Source of the DNA: CAYUVH01 sp964448135
GTDB lineage: Bacteria; Verrucomicrobiota; Verrucomicrobiia; Limisphaerales; UBA8199
Assembly (NCBI GenBank): GCA_964448135.1
Contig: CAYUVH010000006.1
Location: 124,001 to 188,000 of the forward strand
DNA: 64,000 nt
Direction: 5' to 3'
The notes below the pieces were generated by a model. That model ran no database searches, was not told where the DNA came from, and was given only the letters and a program-made list of their open reading frames with translations. This document shows, in pieces, positions 36,283 through 44,503 of the stretch; within the stretch, counting starts at the first letter, position 1, and every line of letters begins with the position of its first letter. The position numbers and the translations under genes were made by a program.

Positions 36283-37357
36283 GACCTCCAAGAACAAGAA
36301 AAAGTGGGGCGACCGCTGAAATATTTTGGGCAATCCACAGCGGGCAGGTTTTTGCTCTCGTTTGGTCGACCCCTGCGATTACAGGATAAGCTTGTCCGTG
36401 CGATCACCACAAATAGGTACAGAACAGAATTGCCCCATATTGATGCGTAGTTTTTTTGCAGAAACTTCAAATATTTTTTGGCGGACTTTCGCGGGAGGCC
36501 AAAAGAATGCCGCAAAATCCAGATCCCAAGGCGTTTACGGCGATAATCCCTGCACGGCTGCTTTCACGAGGCTCCCGATTCCGGCAAACGGCAACTGGCG
36601 GATATGGTGGCATTGTCGGAGCAGATGCCCGGGCTTACGTGGCGATTTCGACACGAATACTCGGTTGAAACGCTGATAATCCCGGTTACAACCCAATACT
36701 TGCCTGGCAGTAACTGAGGTAAGATTGCATTGAGGCTGATGCGTAGACGGCCCAGTTTTGCTCAGTTGCAATGAGGCACATCGCGCAAATGCGTTGCACA
36801 TAGTGAAATTGTTGCCAGGCGTCGTGTGGCCTCTTCTGCGTACGGCCAATGATTCAGAGTGGCTTCACCGAAAGCACGGCACTGTTCTCAAACAACTCTT
36901 CAACAATCAAACACGGTCCCGCAGCCGAAAGGAGCGCCGCCTAGATGTCAGGGGAGTTGACGACCCACGCTTGACCCACCCCCCCGACCGGCACTGGTTC
37001 CAACGCAGAAGTGGACGGTCTCGTCTGCTATGGCCGTATACCATGATTTTGCCGAGTGCACGGATTGCCTACGCATTATCGATTTACCGTGTCAGGCACA
37101 ACCCCGCACTGGCCCGTGCGAGGCCGGTGCCTCCGGAAACCTGTATTCTTACGCGCTGCACAAAAATCACCCCACGTTCCGAAATATTCCGTTCTTGTGG
37201 TAGGACGGTGAGCGCCAAGGTGGCGTTGGCCGTGGCGTCAGTGACGAAAATGACCCAACAAGAAAAAGCAGTTTGCCGTGCCAGATCGCGCCCTCCGGGG
37301 ACTCGCGCGTTTTGCTCGCGATTTCGTCCGTGTGTTTGGCACGGCTGACCGATAAGT
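36283..37357. other. Region of about 1.1 kb without a convincing gene
   Basis: Several frames are open but none is protein-like over its length. The best is a 53-residue plus frame from ATG 36507 (MPQNPDPKAFTAIIPARLLS) with GGGAGG seven bases upstream, which I do not recognise. The frame 36758-37348 is Arg-rich with irregular composition and is judged non-coding. The stretch may be decayed element DNA. Confidence 0.4.
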
Positions 37358-37660
37358 ATGAATACCACCAATCAAAGCAACATCGACACAAGCTGGTTGA
37401 CGGACGTTATCATAAACACTTGCGAGCAGTGTGGGGTAGAGATAGACGAATCGCAGGTGCGATGGATAGCAGCCGATTTCCGGCCAACACGGGCAGTCCA
37501 TTGCCACAAAGGCAAGCCCACTTGCGCCTTCATCAACCAGTTTTTACGGCACATGTATCGGGAGATAGCCCAGCATGAACTGAACCTTTACCTCAAAGAG
37601 GGTGCGTCTTTGGACGAGTTAGCCAAATTCAGCGATCACTTCCGTACCCTTCGCATGTAG
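37358..37660 (+). CDS. Small Cys-containing hypothetical protein
   Basis: This is a 100-residue protein from ATG 37358 with a regular composition. The pairs CEQC (near residue 22) and CHKGKPTC (near 49-56) could bind zinc, and the C-terminal half is helical (FLRHMYREIAQHELNLYLKE). No family is recognised. A hairpin followed by a T-rich stretch lies 50 bases after the stop. It is probably an element-encoded regulator or accessory protein. Confidence 0.5.
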   Translation: MNTTNQSNIDTSWLTDVIINTCEQCGVEIDESQVRWIAADFRPTRAVHCHKGKPTCAFINQFLRHMYREIAQHELNLYLKEGASLDELAKFSDHFRTLRM

Positions 37661-37708
37661 GGCAATCCCGTTTGCTGCTTGATTGCGGCGGATGATCTTG
37701 GGCGCAGG

Positions 37709-37738
37709 CCGTGGTGGCAACCCCACCACGGTCTTTCT
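37709..37738 (+). terminator. Intrinsic terminator-like hairpin
   Basis: A perfect 9-bp stem, CCGTGGTGG (37709-37717) with CCACCACGG (37723-37731), a 5-base loop and then TCTTTCT. It suits the end of the 37358-37660 transcript. Confidence 0.55.
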
Positions 37739-37836
37739 GGCAACGAGTGACATGACCCCGGTTGAATGGCCGTCCCATTCCGGGGCCGTTTCTACGCGTT
37801 GCCTTTTAAATTTCACCACCGCGTTCAGCGGGTTGT

Positions 37837-38169
37837 CTACGGACTGATCGCCCCGCTACACCCTCTCGCCTTTCCGCGCCGTGCTTTACGGATTGAAGTG
37901 GCGAGTGCATTTAGCGGACTGCGACCGCTCTCTGGTTGGGGCGTGATCACTGGTTCCTGCGCTGGCATCTTAGTTCTCTGGGCTAAACACCTCCGCACAT
38001 CTTGCCAATGAAAGCGCACCGTCTTGCCGATCTTTACAAACGGTAGCTTGCGCTGGCGCATCCAAATTTCGACCGTTCGGGTGCTTACCATTAACCGCTC
38101 CGCCAGGAGTTTTTTGGTAATGTATACGTTTTCATCAGCGGCCTTCAGGTTCTCGATATGATTGTTCAT
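37837..38169 (-). CDS. Excisionase-type helix-turn-helix protein
   Basis: This protein has 110 residues from ATG 38169. VYITKKLLAERLMVSTRTVE, then WMRQRKLPFVKIGKTVRFHW, is the HTH_17 (MerR-like) fold used by excisionases and recombination directionality factors. The C-terminal 40 residues (QEPVITPQPESGRSPL and onward) are disordered. It lies 93 bases downstream of the integrase stop on the same strand, separated from it by an intrinsic terminator, so it is probably transcribed separately. It is likely to control excision of the element or to act as a regulator. Confidence 0.7.
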   Translation of the reverse strand: MNNHIENLKAADENVYITKKLLAERLMVSTRTVEIWMRQRKLPFVKIGKTVRFHWQDVRRCLAQRTKMPAQEPVITPQPESGRSPLNALATSIRKARRGKARGCSGAISP

Positions 38170-38204
38170 CAACCTGTAGAACCAAATGCTGGCGGGCTGC
38201 GATT

Positions 38205-38235
38205 AAAAAAAGGAGATGCCGAGTAGCTCGGCATC
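38205..38235 (-). terminator. Intrinsic terminator of the integrase gene
   Basis: A perfect 9-bp stem, GATGCCGAG (38215-38223) with CTCGGCATC (38227-38235), a 3-base loop, and a run of seven or more A on the plus strand just below (38205-38211), which is a U tract for minus-strand transcripts. It lies 26 bases after the integrase stop. Confidence 0.85.
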
Positions 38236-38261
38236 CCCCCGCCATGAGAGCCTCTCGCCTC

Positions 38262-39536
38262 TTAACTGACGGTCTGGATCGACGCAATTTCAGTCGGCGT
38301 AGACAGCGGCAGTGGTGTGATTTTCTCGGAATCCACGGGAAATAGGTTGAACCACTGCCGGGCCTGGGATTCCGTGACGCATTTCAAGTAATGTCGTTGA
38401 ATCATGACCGGGCTGTTCCCGGCTTCGAACGCCACTTGTGGGACGTTTTTGATGATGGCCACCCGATAACTGATGAACGAGTGGCGCAGCGCATTTCGTT
38501 TCCACTTGATCCCCGCGCGGTGGGCGGCTCGCTGGAAAACGATGGCGAGATTGGAGAACCCACACACTGATCCTGTTTTCTGCCGGAGTGGCTGCAACCA
38601 CGCCCGGAGATTGTCGGTCATGGGCACTATACGCCGCTCCTCCGTCTTGGCGACGCAATCGGGTACGACGATGTGCCCCTGTTCGAAATCGAGGTTCTGC
38701 CAGCCCAAACGCTTGAGTTCCTCGGCGCGAATTCCAGCAAAACCGCCGATGACGAGTGCCACCCGCTGTTCGCCGCTGGTTGAGTCGATCAGCTTCGCCA
38801 TTTCCTCCGGGGTGAATATCTGGACCGCCAGCTTGACCCGGCGGCGCTTAGTTGGGCGCGGCACGCCTCGATGGTCTGCGGGCAAATAGCCTTCCGCGTC
38901 AGCGAAATTAAACAACATCGCCAGCGTGGTGCGCAGGTTGTGACGGGTGCGTTCGCCCACCGGCTGGGCGAGCAGGTACTCGCGGATCGCCGGTGGGCTG
39001 ACCTGTCGGATCGGGCAGTTGAATTTCTCCGTAAACCGTCCTAGCCGGTTGCGCAGATCGCGCATATGCAGCGGACCCACGGATCCTTCGCGTTGCTTGA
39101 GGTCCAGCAACTGGTCCACCACTTGGCGCACGGTGATGTCCGGCGATTTGCGCGGGCGATTGTCTACGAAATAGCGCACCGCCTCTACGATGCTGCTGCT
39201 GCCTGCCAGCAATCGGCGGCATTCCAGCACCGTCTGCACCGCGTCCCGTAGTGACAATCCAACGGACGACAGCAGGTTGTTGGCGTCCGCATACGCGTAC
39301 GCGTCTGCTCCGCGTAGCGTGAGGAGATTGGCCCGGTTGTCTACAACTTCGCGCAGTGCCTGTTCGGCGAACTCTTTTGCCGCCTCATACGTGTTGAACG
39401 TCGTGCGCTGTTTGGTGCCGTCTACATCGTAGAGGCGTACCTCATAACGATTGTTGCCGTTGAGTTTTTGGAAATAGATCACGGCCTTCTGGCCGCGATA
39501 CTCCACCGTTTTTGGGTATGTGTTTTTAGTTTGCAT
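38262..39536 (-). CDS. Tyrosine recombinase (integrase) of the tRNA-Gly element
   Basis: This protein has 424 residues from ATG 39536 (MQTKNTYPKTVEYRG); the frame extends upstream to 39581 without support. The N-terminal half is a SAM-like core-binding domain (DITVRQVVDQLLDL). The catalytic domain shows Arg in FAGIRAEELKRLGW, Lys in AKTEERRIVP, Arg in NALRHSFISY, and the nucleophile Tyr in MIQRHYL. The two His positions of the usual pattern are Asn here (NALRHS instead of HxLRHS, and EAGNSP instead of LGH). It lies 170 bases from the tRNA-Gly 3' end, the usual position for an integrase acting at that att site. It directs integration and, with the HTH protein, probably excision. Confidence 0.9.
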   Translation of the reverse strand: MQTKNTYPKTVEYRGQKAVIYFQKLNGNNRYEVRLYDVDGTKQRTTFNTYEAAKEFAEQALREVVDNRANLLTLRGADAYAYADANNLLSSVGLSLRDAVQTVLECRRLLAGSSSIVEAVRYFVDNRPRKSPDITVRQVVDQLLDLKQREGSVGPLHMRDLRNRLGRFTEKFNCPIRQVSPPAIREYLLAQPVGERTRHNLRTTLAMLFNFADAEGYLPADHRGVPRPTKRRRVKLAVQIFTPEEMAKLIDSTSGEQRVALVIGGFAGIRAEELKRLGWQNLDFEQGHIVVPDCVAKTEERRIVPMTDNLRAWLQPLRQKTGSVCGFSNLAIVFQRAAHRAGIKWKRNALRHSFISYRVAIIKNVPQVAFEAGNSPVMIQRHYLKCVTESQARQWFNLFPVDSEKITPLPLSTPTEIASIQTVS

Positions 39537-39705
39537 ACCCCTCCCAGAACAGAATTTTTTCGGCGCTGACCTGCGCTCCAATCATATAATCGTCATATTT
39601 GGCGATTCTCGACCGGGTAAGAGGCGGTGGACTGCCGGAGTCAGTTGGCGTAACCCTTCTGATTATGAGGGAGTTGTGAAGGAAAAACGGCTGTACAGAA
39701 AATGG
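39537..39705 (-). promoter_or_regulatory. Integrase upstream / arm-site region
   Basis: These 169 bases between the integrase start and the tRNA 3' end hold no gene. By analogy with other integrases they should contain the integrase promoter and arm-type binding sites, but no clear direct repeats were picked out by eye. An AT-rich stretch with ATATAATCG (39587-39595) could contribute to a promoter. Confidence 0.35.
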
Positions 39706-39779
39706 AGCGAGCGAAGGGATTCGAACCCTCGACACTCACGTTGGCAACGTGATGCTCTACCAGGCTGAGCTACGCTCGC
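39706..39779 (-). tRNA. tRNA-Gly (GCC)
   Basis: The complement folds as a full cloverleaf: acceptor GCGAGCG/CGCTCGC, D-arm with AGCTCAGCCTGGTAGAGC, anticodon stem CACG/CGTG with loop TTGCCAA (anticodon GCC, glycine), and T-arm GAGGG-TTCGAAT-CCCTT. CCA is not encoded. Its 3' end is the integration site of the adjacent element, and the gene is restored intact by the element end. Confidence 0.95.
39707..39722 (+). repeat. att-like direct repeat in the tRNA-Gly 3' end (right)
   Basis: The same 16 bases as 34564-34579 cover the acceptor-stem 3' strand, the T stem and part of the T loop. This is the standard crossover region for tRNA-targeting tyrosine recombinases. Confidence 0.8.
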
Positions 39780-39947
39780 TTCCAAGAAAGCTCGGTTATC
39801 ATATCCGGTTTGGCGGTATTGGCAAGGCCCGATTTTTCCAGAAATCCAGCGAAATTCCAGCCGGAGGAGGGGCTTTTCGGGTCGGATTACAAGCACCGCC
39901 GGTCTTTGTAATTCAAGGAATCTTGACCCCGTTTTGTCTGCGACCCC

Positions 39948-40388
39948 ATGCTGCCGGTCATGAAGTGGAAAATGCCGGTGGTTGCGCTGTTGTCCTTTTT
40001 TCTCGGTGTCGTGGTATCCTGGATTATTCTCGGGCGAATGAGCACTGCGACCTTTGGCCACCTGTATTGCCTGCAGGTCGCCGACCAGGCCAACGTGGCG
40101 CTGCACATCCGCGCGGGGAAGCAGGATGATCTGCTGAAGGTGATCGACGAAGGGCTGCCGATATTCGTGAAGGCGCTCAATGATAATTTTCGCAGCCAGC
40201 CGGGCGCAACCAATGCGCTGTGGCTGGTCCGCGGTTACTACGAGAATAATCTCCTACCCATGCCGGCGGAAATCACCAACGCCCTGGCTGGCCTGCCGCC
40301 GCGTCCGCCCACGTCCTGCGAAATAAAACTGCGCGAACTGCGCCCACCGGCGACGACCAACTCTCCGGCAACCACGACGCCGAAGTGA
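39948..40388 (+). CDS. Hypothetical membrane-anchored protein
   Basis: This protein of about 146 residues has one N-terminal hydrophobic helix (MPVVALLSFFLGVVVSWIIL), so it is an anchor or uncleaved signal. The soluble part contains LHIRAGKQDDLLKVIDEGLP and a Pro/Thr-rich tail (PPATTNSPATTTPK). ATG 39960 (MKWKMP) is an equally likely start. It is the first gene on the core side of the tRNA. The stop overlaps the next gene (GTGA at 40385-40388), so the two form an operon. No family is recognised. Confidence 0.65.
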   Translation: MLPVMKWKMPVVALLSFFLGVVVSWIILGRMSTATFGHLYCLQVADQANVALHIRAGKQDDLLKVIDEGLPIFVKALNDNFRSQPGATNALWLVRGYYENNLLPMPAEITNALAGLPPRPPTSCEIKLRELRPPATTNSPATTTPK

Positions 40389-40798
40389 TTCGAAAAATCC
40401 TGCTCACGTTGGGTTCGCTCACGGCCATCATTTCCGTGTATGTGCTGCTGGTGGTTTTGGAGTATCTTTGGAATTGGTTTGCCTGGAGGCCGTATCTGGA
40501 CACCGTAGTGCTGGGTGTTCTGGCGACGCTGGTTTTGGCGCTGGCAGGCTCCTTCCTTTGTGTGCGCGCTTCGCGCGACCGGGTGAGCGGAATCCTGTCT
40601 CTGCTGGCGGCCATCGCCCTGCTGCTTATTGGCCTGAGGACTCTTGCGGCGGAGCCGGTGACGACCGGGATGTTTGCGCGCAATGAGGGCAGTCCGCTTT
40701 GTTACCGCGCGGGGCGATTGATCGTGACCGCGCTACCGTTGATTTTTTGGCTGGGGTTCCGGCTGCGCCGGCGAGCGAGGCCTGCCGCCGGATCCTAG
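40385..40798 (+). CDS. Small four-helix integral membrane protein
   Basis: 137 residues from GTG 40385, coupled to the previous gene by a 4-base overlap. It has four hydrophobic segments (IRKILLTLGSLTAIISVYVL; VVLGVLATLVLALAGSFLCV; ILSLLAAIALLLIGL; LIVTALPLIFWLGF) and a basic C-terminus (RLRRRARP). The function is unknown. Its TAG overlaps the TAG of the convergent amidohydrolase gene in a shared CTAG. Confidence 0.6.
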   Translation: MIRKILLTLGSLTAIISVYVLLVVLEYLWNWFAWRPYLDTVVLGVLATLVLALAGSFLCVRASRDRVSGILSLLAAIALLLIGLRTLAAEPVTTGMFARNEGSPLCYRAGRLIVTALPLIFWLGFRLRRRARPAAGS

Positions 40799-42063
40799 CG
40801 CTTCACCGCGGGCCAGTTGTTATCTCGCACCCAATGCATCGCCTTCTCGGCAAGCTTGTCGAAGGCGGCCACGCTTTGTTCAAGGTGCTCTTCGCGCGTG
40901 TCCTCGATTTTGTTGTGGCTGATGCCATGCAGACTTTGCACGAACATCATGACGACGGCAACGCCCGCGCGCGCAACCTCGGCGCCATCATGCAAAGGCC
41001 CCGAGGGCATTTGATGGACCTGGCCGCAGGTTTCCTTGATTGAATCGGTGCACCTTTGGATGAGGTCGGGATGAAAGAGCACCGGCTGAATCTGCCAGAG
41101 TCGCTCCCAGGTGACGGTGACATTGCCTTCTTTCGCAAACCGCTCGCTGGCTTCGCGGGCTTCCTTCAACATCTGTGCCAGAGCTTTGGCGTCCAGGTGA
41201 CGTTGATCCAGCGTGATGCAACAGTCCGCCACGACGCTGGTGACAATGCCCGGCTTGGTCGTGCAGGAGCCGATGGTGCAAACGCCGCCATGGCTCCGCT
41301 CGGCGATCTTGTAGATTTCCGGGCTCATCTTCGCCGCGGCGAGGAAGGCGTCCTTGCGTTTGTTCATCGGCGTGCTGCCTGAGTGCGCCGCCTGCCCGTG
41401 AAACGTAATCGCGTGGCGTTCCAAGCCAAACGTCCCCAGCACGGCGCCGAGGGGCAACTCCCTGTCGAGCAGCACCGGTCCCTGCTCGATGTGCAGTTCC
41501 AAATAGGCGACGGCATTCTTCAGTTCGCGGCCGCTGTCCTTTACCTTTTCGAAATCAATGCCCACTTCCTTCAGTGCATCGGGCAGGGAAATACCGTCCT
41601 TGTCCTTCAGCACCCGGGCCTCATCCATATTGAGGTTGCCGGAACAGGCGGCTGAGCCAAACAGGCTCTTCCCAAAGCGCGCCCCTTCCTCATCCGCCCA
41701 ATCCACCAACCGGACCGTCACCGGCGGCTTGCCCTTATACTGGTCGTTTATCCGCCGCAAAATCTCCAACCCCGCCAAGACATCCAGGCACCCGTCGAGC
41801 CAGCCGCCATTCGGCACCGAATCCATGTGGCCGCCGATCAACAGCGTGCGCTCCGACTCCCCGCGCAACGTCGCCCACAGGTTGCCGGCCGCATCCACCC
41901 GCACCTCGACCGGCAGTTCCGCGAGCTTCTGCTTGAGCCAGTTGCGAGTCTCCACCCACTTCGGCGTGAACGCGACGCGCTGCGCGCCGTTCTCGTCCTG
42001 CGTGAAGCTGCGCAGCTCCTTGAGTTCCGCGACCGTGCGTTTTGGATTCAGACTCGTGCTCAT
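40795..42063 (-). CDS. N-carbamoyl amino acid / beta-ureidopropionase-type amidohydrolase (M20 family)
   Basis: This 422-residue member of the hydantoinase/carbamoylase branch of M20 peptidases carries the metal-site segments LLIGGHMDSVPNGGWLDGCL (His and Asp), DWADEEGARFG (Glu pair) and AYLELHIEQGPVL (His). Family members hydrolyse N-carbamoyl-beta-alanine, N-carbamoyl-L-amino acids or allantoate. Here the substrate is suggested by the divergent preT-preA genes: N-carbamoyl-beta-alanine or N-carbamoyl-beta-aminoisobutyrate in the reductive pyrimidine pathway. The dihydropyrimidinase that should act between them is not in the window. Its start overlaps the end of the nucleotidyltransferase gene by 4 bases (42060-42063). 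Length and motifs look intact, and it is presumably cytosolic. Confidence 0.85.
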   Translation of the reverse strand: MSTSLNPKRTVAELKELRSFTQDENGAQRVAFTPKWVETRNWLKQKLAELPVEVRVDAAGNLWATLRGESERTLLIGGHMDSVPNGGWLDGCLDVLAGLEILRRINDQYKGKPPVTVRLVDWADEEGARFGKSLFGSAACSGNLNMDEARVLKDKDGISLPDALKEVGIDFEKVKDSGRELKNAVAYLELHIEQGPVLLDRELPLGAVLGTFGLERHAITFHGQAAHSGSTPMNKRKDAFLAAAKMSPEIYKIAERSHGGVCTIGSCTTKPGIVTSVVADCCITLDQRHLDAKALAQMLKEAREASERFAKEGNVTVTWERLWQIQPVLFHPDLIQRCTDSIKETCGQVHQMPSGPLHDGAEVARAGVAVVMMFVQSLHGISHNKIEDTREEHLEQSVAAFDKLAEKAMHWVRDNNWPAVKR

Positions 42064-42560
42064 GATACTTTCTTTCTTTGCGTTTGTTGCCTTACGGGCT
42101 TTCGTTTTGCCGGTTTCTTCGAAAGCGCCGCGATGTCTCCCAAATCTTTTGGCCTGCGAGCCGCGCGCTTGTTCTTCAACAACTGAGGCAGATCAATGAA
42201 GTTTATTTTTAACCCCCCCGGTCTGGCAATACGACGATTCCTATAACATTCTTCGAAATCCACACCGTCTATTTCATTCAGGATTTCCAGCCGGACCGGC
42301 TCCTCCCCCATGCGTAGAATTTTTCCGCTTTGCAGAAACAGCTCCGGAGCGACCCTGGGCTGGTCAAATCCGAATTTGCGGAGCGTCTGCGTTAATCGTT
42401 GGACATTGGCCGGTGAAAGTTCCACGAACACATTCAAGTCGCCCGTGTAACGAACAAAGCCGTGATACGCGACTGCATACCCGCCGATCACAACGTATCT
42501 AACGTCGTTTTCGTTTAACAACCGCAAGAAGTCTTGGAAGTCGCGCGGCAGTGGGATCAT
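42060..42560 (-). CDS. DUF6036-type nucleotidyltransferase
   Basis: 166 residues from ATG 42560 (MIPLPRDFQDFLRLLNENDV, the usual start of this family); ATG 42590 is an alternative. The core is VVIGGYAVAYHGFVRYTGDL followed by NVFVE: the GG motif is kept, but the second acidic residue of the D-x-D pair is Asn (GDLNV, usually DLD or DMD), so catalysis may be impaired. The C-terminus is Lys/Arg-rich. Such proteins occur beside a small partner (42499-42717) and resemble nucleotidyltransferase toxin-antitoxin modules. It overlaps the amidohydrolase gene by 4 bases, a chance or acquired coupling because the functions seem unrelated. Confidence 0.7.
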   Translation of the reverse strand: MIPLPRDFQDFLRLLNENDVRYVVIGGYAVAYHGFVRYTGDLNVFVELSPANVQRLTQTLRKFGFDQPRVAPELFLQSGKILRMGEEPVRLEILNEIDGVDFEECYRNRRIARPGGLKINFIDLPQLLKNKRAARRPKDLGDIAALSKKPAKRKPVRQQTQRKKVS

Positions 42561-42717
42561 AGGCGTGGGCGCACTGGCGGAGGAATTCAAGGGCTTCGAG
42601 TCGCTTCTGGACCGATTGACGGCGCCAGAATCGCAGCGAGGTGCTCGGAGCGTGCAACTCCACGACCGTAAGCTTTCCCCGATTCACACGAGCCGATTTT
42701 GCCAGCGGTGATATCAC
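42499..42717 (-). CDS. Small partner protein of the nucleotidyltransferase
   Basis: 72 residues from GTG 42717 (ISPLAKSARVNRGKLTVVEL). The segment FWRRQSVQKRLEALEFLRQC resembles the short proteins commonly encoded just before DUF6036-type nucleotidyltransferases. It overlaps that gene by about 62 bases. It is probably an antitoxin-like or specificity partner; the function is unproven. Confidence 0.55.
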   Translation of the reverse strand: MISPLAKSARVNRGKLTVVELHAPSTSLRFWRRQSVQKRLEALEFLRQCAHAYDPTAARLPRLLAVVKRKRR

Positions 42718-42867
42718 CGTTTCAGCTTACTTCGCCCGGCCGGGAAGTGAAATGCAAAACCATCCCCACGATTTGGCCCTTTCCTTCCGCACTCGCCTGC
42801 GCAACAATTGTTGCCATAATCAACGAACCAGTTGCGCCTGCGATGGGCAGGCGTTTAGATTTTGTTT

Positions 42868-44331
42868 ATGCCTATAAGTCCGAAACTTGGACCGGAGGCG
42901 GCCGCGGCCGGGATGGCCGAAATCGCGCCTGCTTACACCCCCCAGGAAGCCCACGTCGAAGCCAACCGCTGTCTGTTTTGTTTCGACGCCCCGTGTATCC
43001 AGGCGTGCCCGACGGGGATTGATATTCCGTCGTTCATCAAAAAGATTGTCACCGGCAATCTCACCGGCTCCGCGCGCGCGATTCTGAGCGCGAACATCCT
43101 CGGCGCGAGTTGTGCCCGGGTGTGCCCGACTGAAGTCCTGTGCGAAGGCGCCTGCGTCATGATGGACCGCGAAGGCGATCCCATCAAAATCGGCCGCCTG
43201 CAGCGCTATTCCACCGACTACATTATCCGGACGGGCCATCAGGTGATCAAAGTGCCCGCGAAGAGATCCGGCAAAAAGGTCGCGATCATTGGCGGCGGAC
43301 CCGCGGGATTGGGCTGCGCGTCGGAACTGGCGCAACTCGGACACCAGGTAGTGGTGTTTGAAAAGAAAAAGCAAGCGGGCGGGCTCAATACTTACGGCAT
43401 CGCCTATTACAAGATGGCGCCCCAGGTCAGCCTCGACGAAGTGGAGATGGTGAAGCGTCTGGGTGTGGAGTTTCGCTGCGGCGTTGAGGTCGGCAAGGAC
43501 GTTCAGATTTCACAGCTCGAAAAGGATTTTGACGCGATCTTTGTCGGCATCGGTCTGGGTGTCGGCGCCAAACTGAATGTGCCCGGCGAGGATTTGCCGG
43601 AAGTCATCGAAGCCCTGCGCTTCATCGAGCAAATCCACACGCAACCATTGCACCAGGTGCCGGTGGGTGATCGTGTCGCCGTGATCGGTGGTGGAAATAC
43701 GGGAATTGACGCGGTGACCCAGGCCAAGCGCCTCGGCGCGAAGGACGCGATCATGGTCTATCGCCGTGACCAATCGGAAATGCCCGCCTACGAGTTCGAG
43801 CAGGAAATGGCCAAGAGCGACGGCGCGCGCTTCATGTTCAACGTCGTGCTGGTCGAAGTGCTTTCGAACGGAACCGGCCACGTAACCGGCTTGAAGCTCG
43901 CGCGAACCAAGACCGCGAATGGCAAACTCGAAATCATTCCCAGCTCCGAATTCATCGAGCCTTTCGACATGGTGATCAAAGCCATCGGCGAGGAGAAGCA
44001 GGCCGGCTTGTTGAAGAAACTTTTCCCCTCCCTTGAGTTGGACAAGCGCGGCGTCGTCACCCGCAACCCCGACACCGGTCAGACGAACCTCCCCAAAGTC
44101 TTCACCGGCGGCGACTGCGCCAACGGCGGCCGTGAAGTCGTCAACGCGGTGGCCGAGGGCAAAAAGGCCGCGCGCGGCATGCACACGATGTTCGCCGGCC
44201 AAAAAGTTTCCGGCCCCATCCAGGCCTCCCGCCACGGCATCAAAGGCGCAGCCCCGGTCGGCTCCGGTTACGACAAACCGATTCGCGTCCCGGAGTTGGA
44301 AGAGGAATACGCAAAACAACAACACGCGTAG
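42868..44331 (+). CDS. preT: NAD(P)-dependent dihydropyrimidine dehydrogenase, PreT subunit
   Basis: This 487-residue glutamate-synthase-small-chain-like flavoprotein starts at ATG 42868 (MPISPKLGPEAAA; TTG 42862 is less likely). Two Cys clusters (CLFCFDAPCIQACPTGI; SCARVCPTEVLCEGAC) bind N-terminal Fe-S centres. VAIIGGGPAGLGCASELA binds FAD and VAVIGGGNTGIDAVTQA binds NAD(P)H. PreT takes electrons from NADH and passes them to PreA, which reduces uracil or thymine. preA follows after 172 bases. Divergent from the carbamoylase group across about 150 bases upstream of the small partner gene. Confidence 0.88.
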   Translation: MPISPKLGPEAAAAGMAEIAPAYTPQEAHVEANRCLFCFDAPCIQACPTGIDIPSFIKKIVTGNLTGSARAILSANILGASCARVCPTEVLCEGACVMMDREGDPIKIGRLQRYSTDYIIRTGHQVIKVPAKRSGKKVAIIGGGPAGLGCASELAQLGHQVVVFEKKKQAGGLNTYGIAYYKMAPQVSLDEVEMVKRLGVEFRCGVEVGKDVQISQLEKDFDAIFVGIGLGVGAKLNVPGEDLPEVIEALRFIEQIHTQPLHQVPVGDRVAVIGGGNTGIDAVTQAKRLGAKDAIMVYRRDQSEMPAYEFEQEMAKSDGARFMFNVVLVEVLSNGTGHVTGLKLARTKTANGKLEIIPSSEFIEPFDMVIKAIGEEKQAGLLKKLFPSLELDKRGVVTRNPDTGQTNLPKVFTGGDCANGGREVVNAVAEGKKAARGMHTMFAGQKVSGPIQASRHGIKGAAPVGSGYDKPIRVPELEEEYAKQQHA

Positions 44332-44337
44332 AAATCC

Positions 44338-44462
44338 GAAGCTCGAATGAGGAAATCCGAAAGAATGACCAAGCCCGAAATCCGAAATCTCAGGAACGAA
44401 CTGGCTTGGTCATTAGGACTTCGTGCTTCTTTTGTCATTCGACATTCGTGCTTCGTCATTCC
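44338..44462. repeat. Degenerate intergenic repeat with inverted arms between preT and preA
   Basis: The spacer is built of short near-repeats of CGAAATCCGAA and CGAATGA and their complements (TTCGTGCTTC, GTCATTCG). AATGACCAAGCC (44364-44375) is the exact inverted copy of GGCTTGGTCATT (44403-44414), giving a 12-bp stem with a 27-base loop. A related fragment (GGATTCGTCATTAGGATTTC) occurs at about 59387-59406. It looks like dispersed non-coding repeat material; effects on mRNA folding between the two genes are possible. Confidence 0.6.
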
Positions 44463-44503
44463 TCCTCCCCTCGCTTTGCAAACAGTTCAACCACTGAAGT
44501 CTT

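Larger units (their letters stand above)
34564..39722. mobile_element. Integrative element of about 5.1 kb in tRNA-Gly
   Basis: The element is bounded by 16-base direct repeats, one of which is the 3' end of tRNA-Gly(GCC). It contains a tyrosine recombinase next to the tRNA (38262-39536), an excisionase-type HTH gene (37837-38169), a DUF3102/ParB-like gene (35479-36282), and small unknown or decayed genes. Layout and size fit a small tRNA-targeting genomic island or satellite. The 36283-37357 stretch has no convincing genes, so the element may be partly decayed. Because a second att copy lies directly beside the giant gene pair, another element may be integrated in tandem to the left. Confidence 0.75.

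Noticed and set aside
36758..37348. 196-residue plus-strand frame
   Set aside because: Irregular Arg/Cys-rich composition, no ATG start or SD, several competing frames; judged non-coding.
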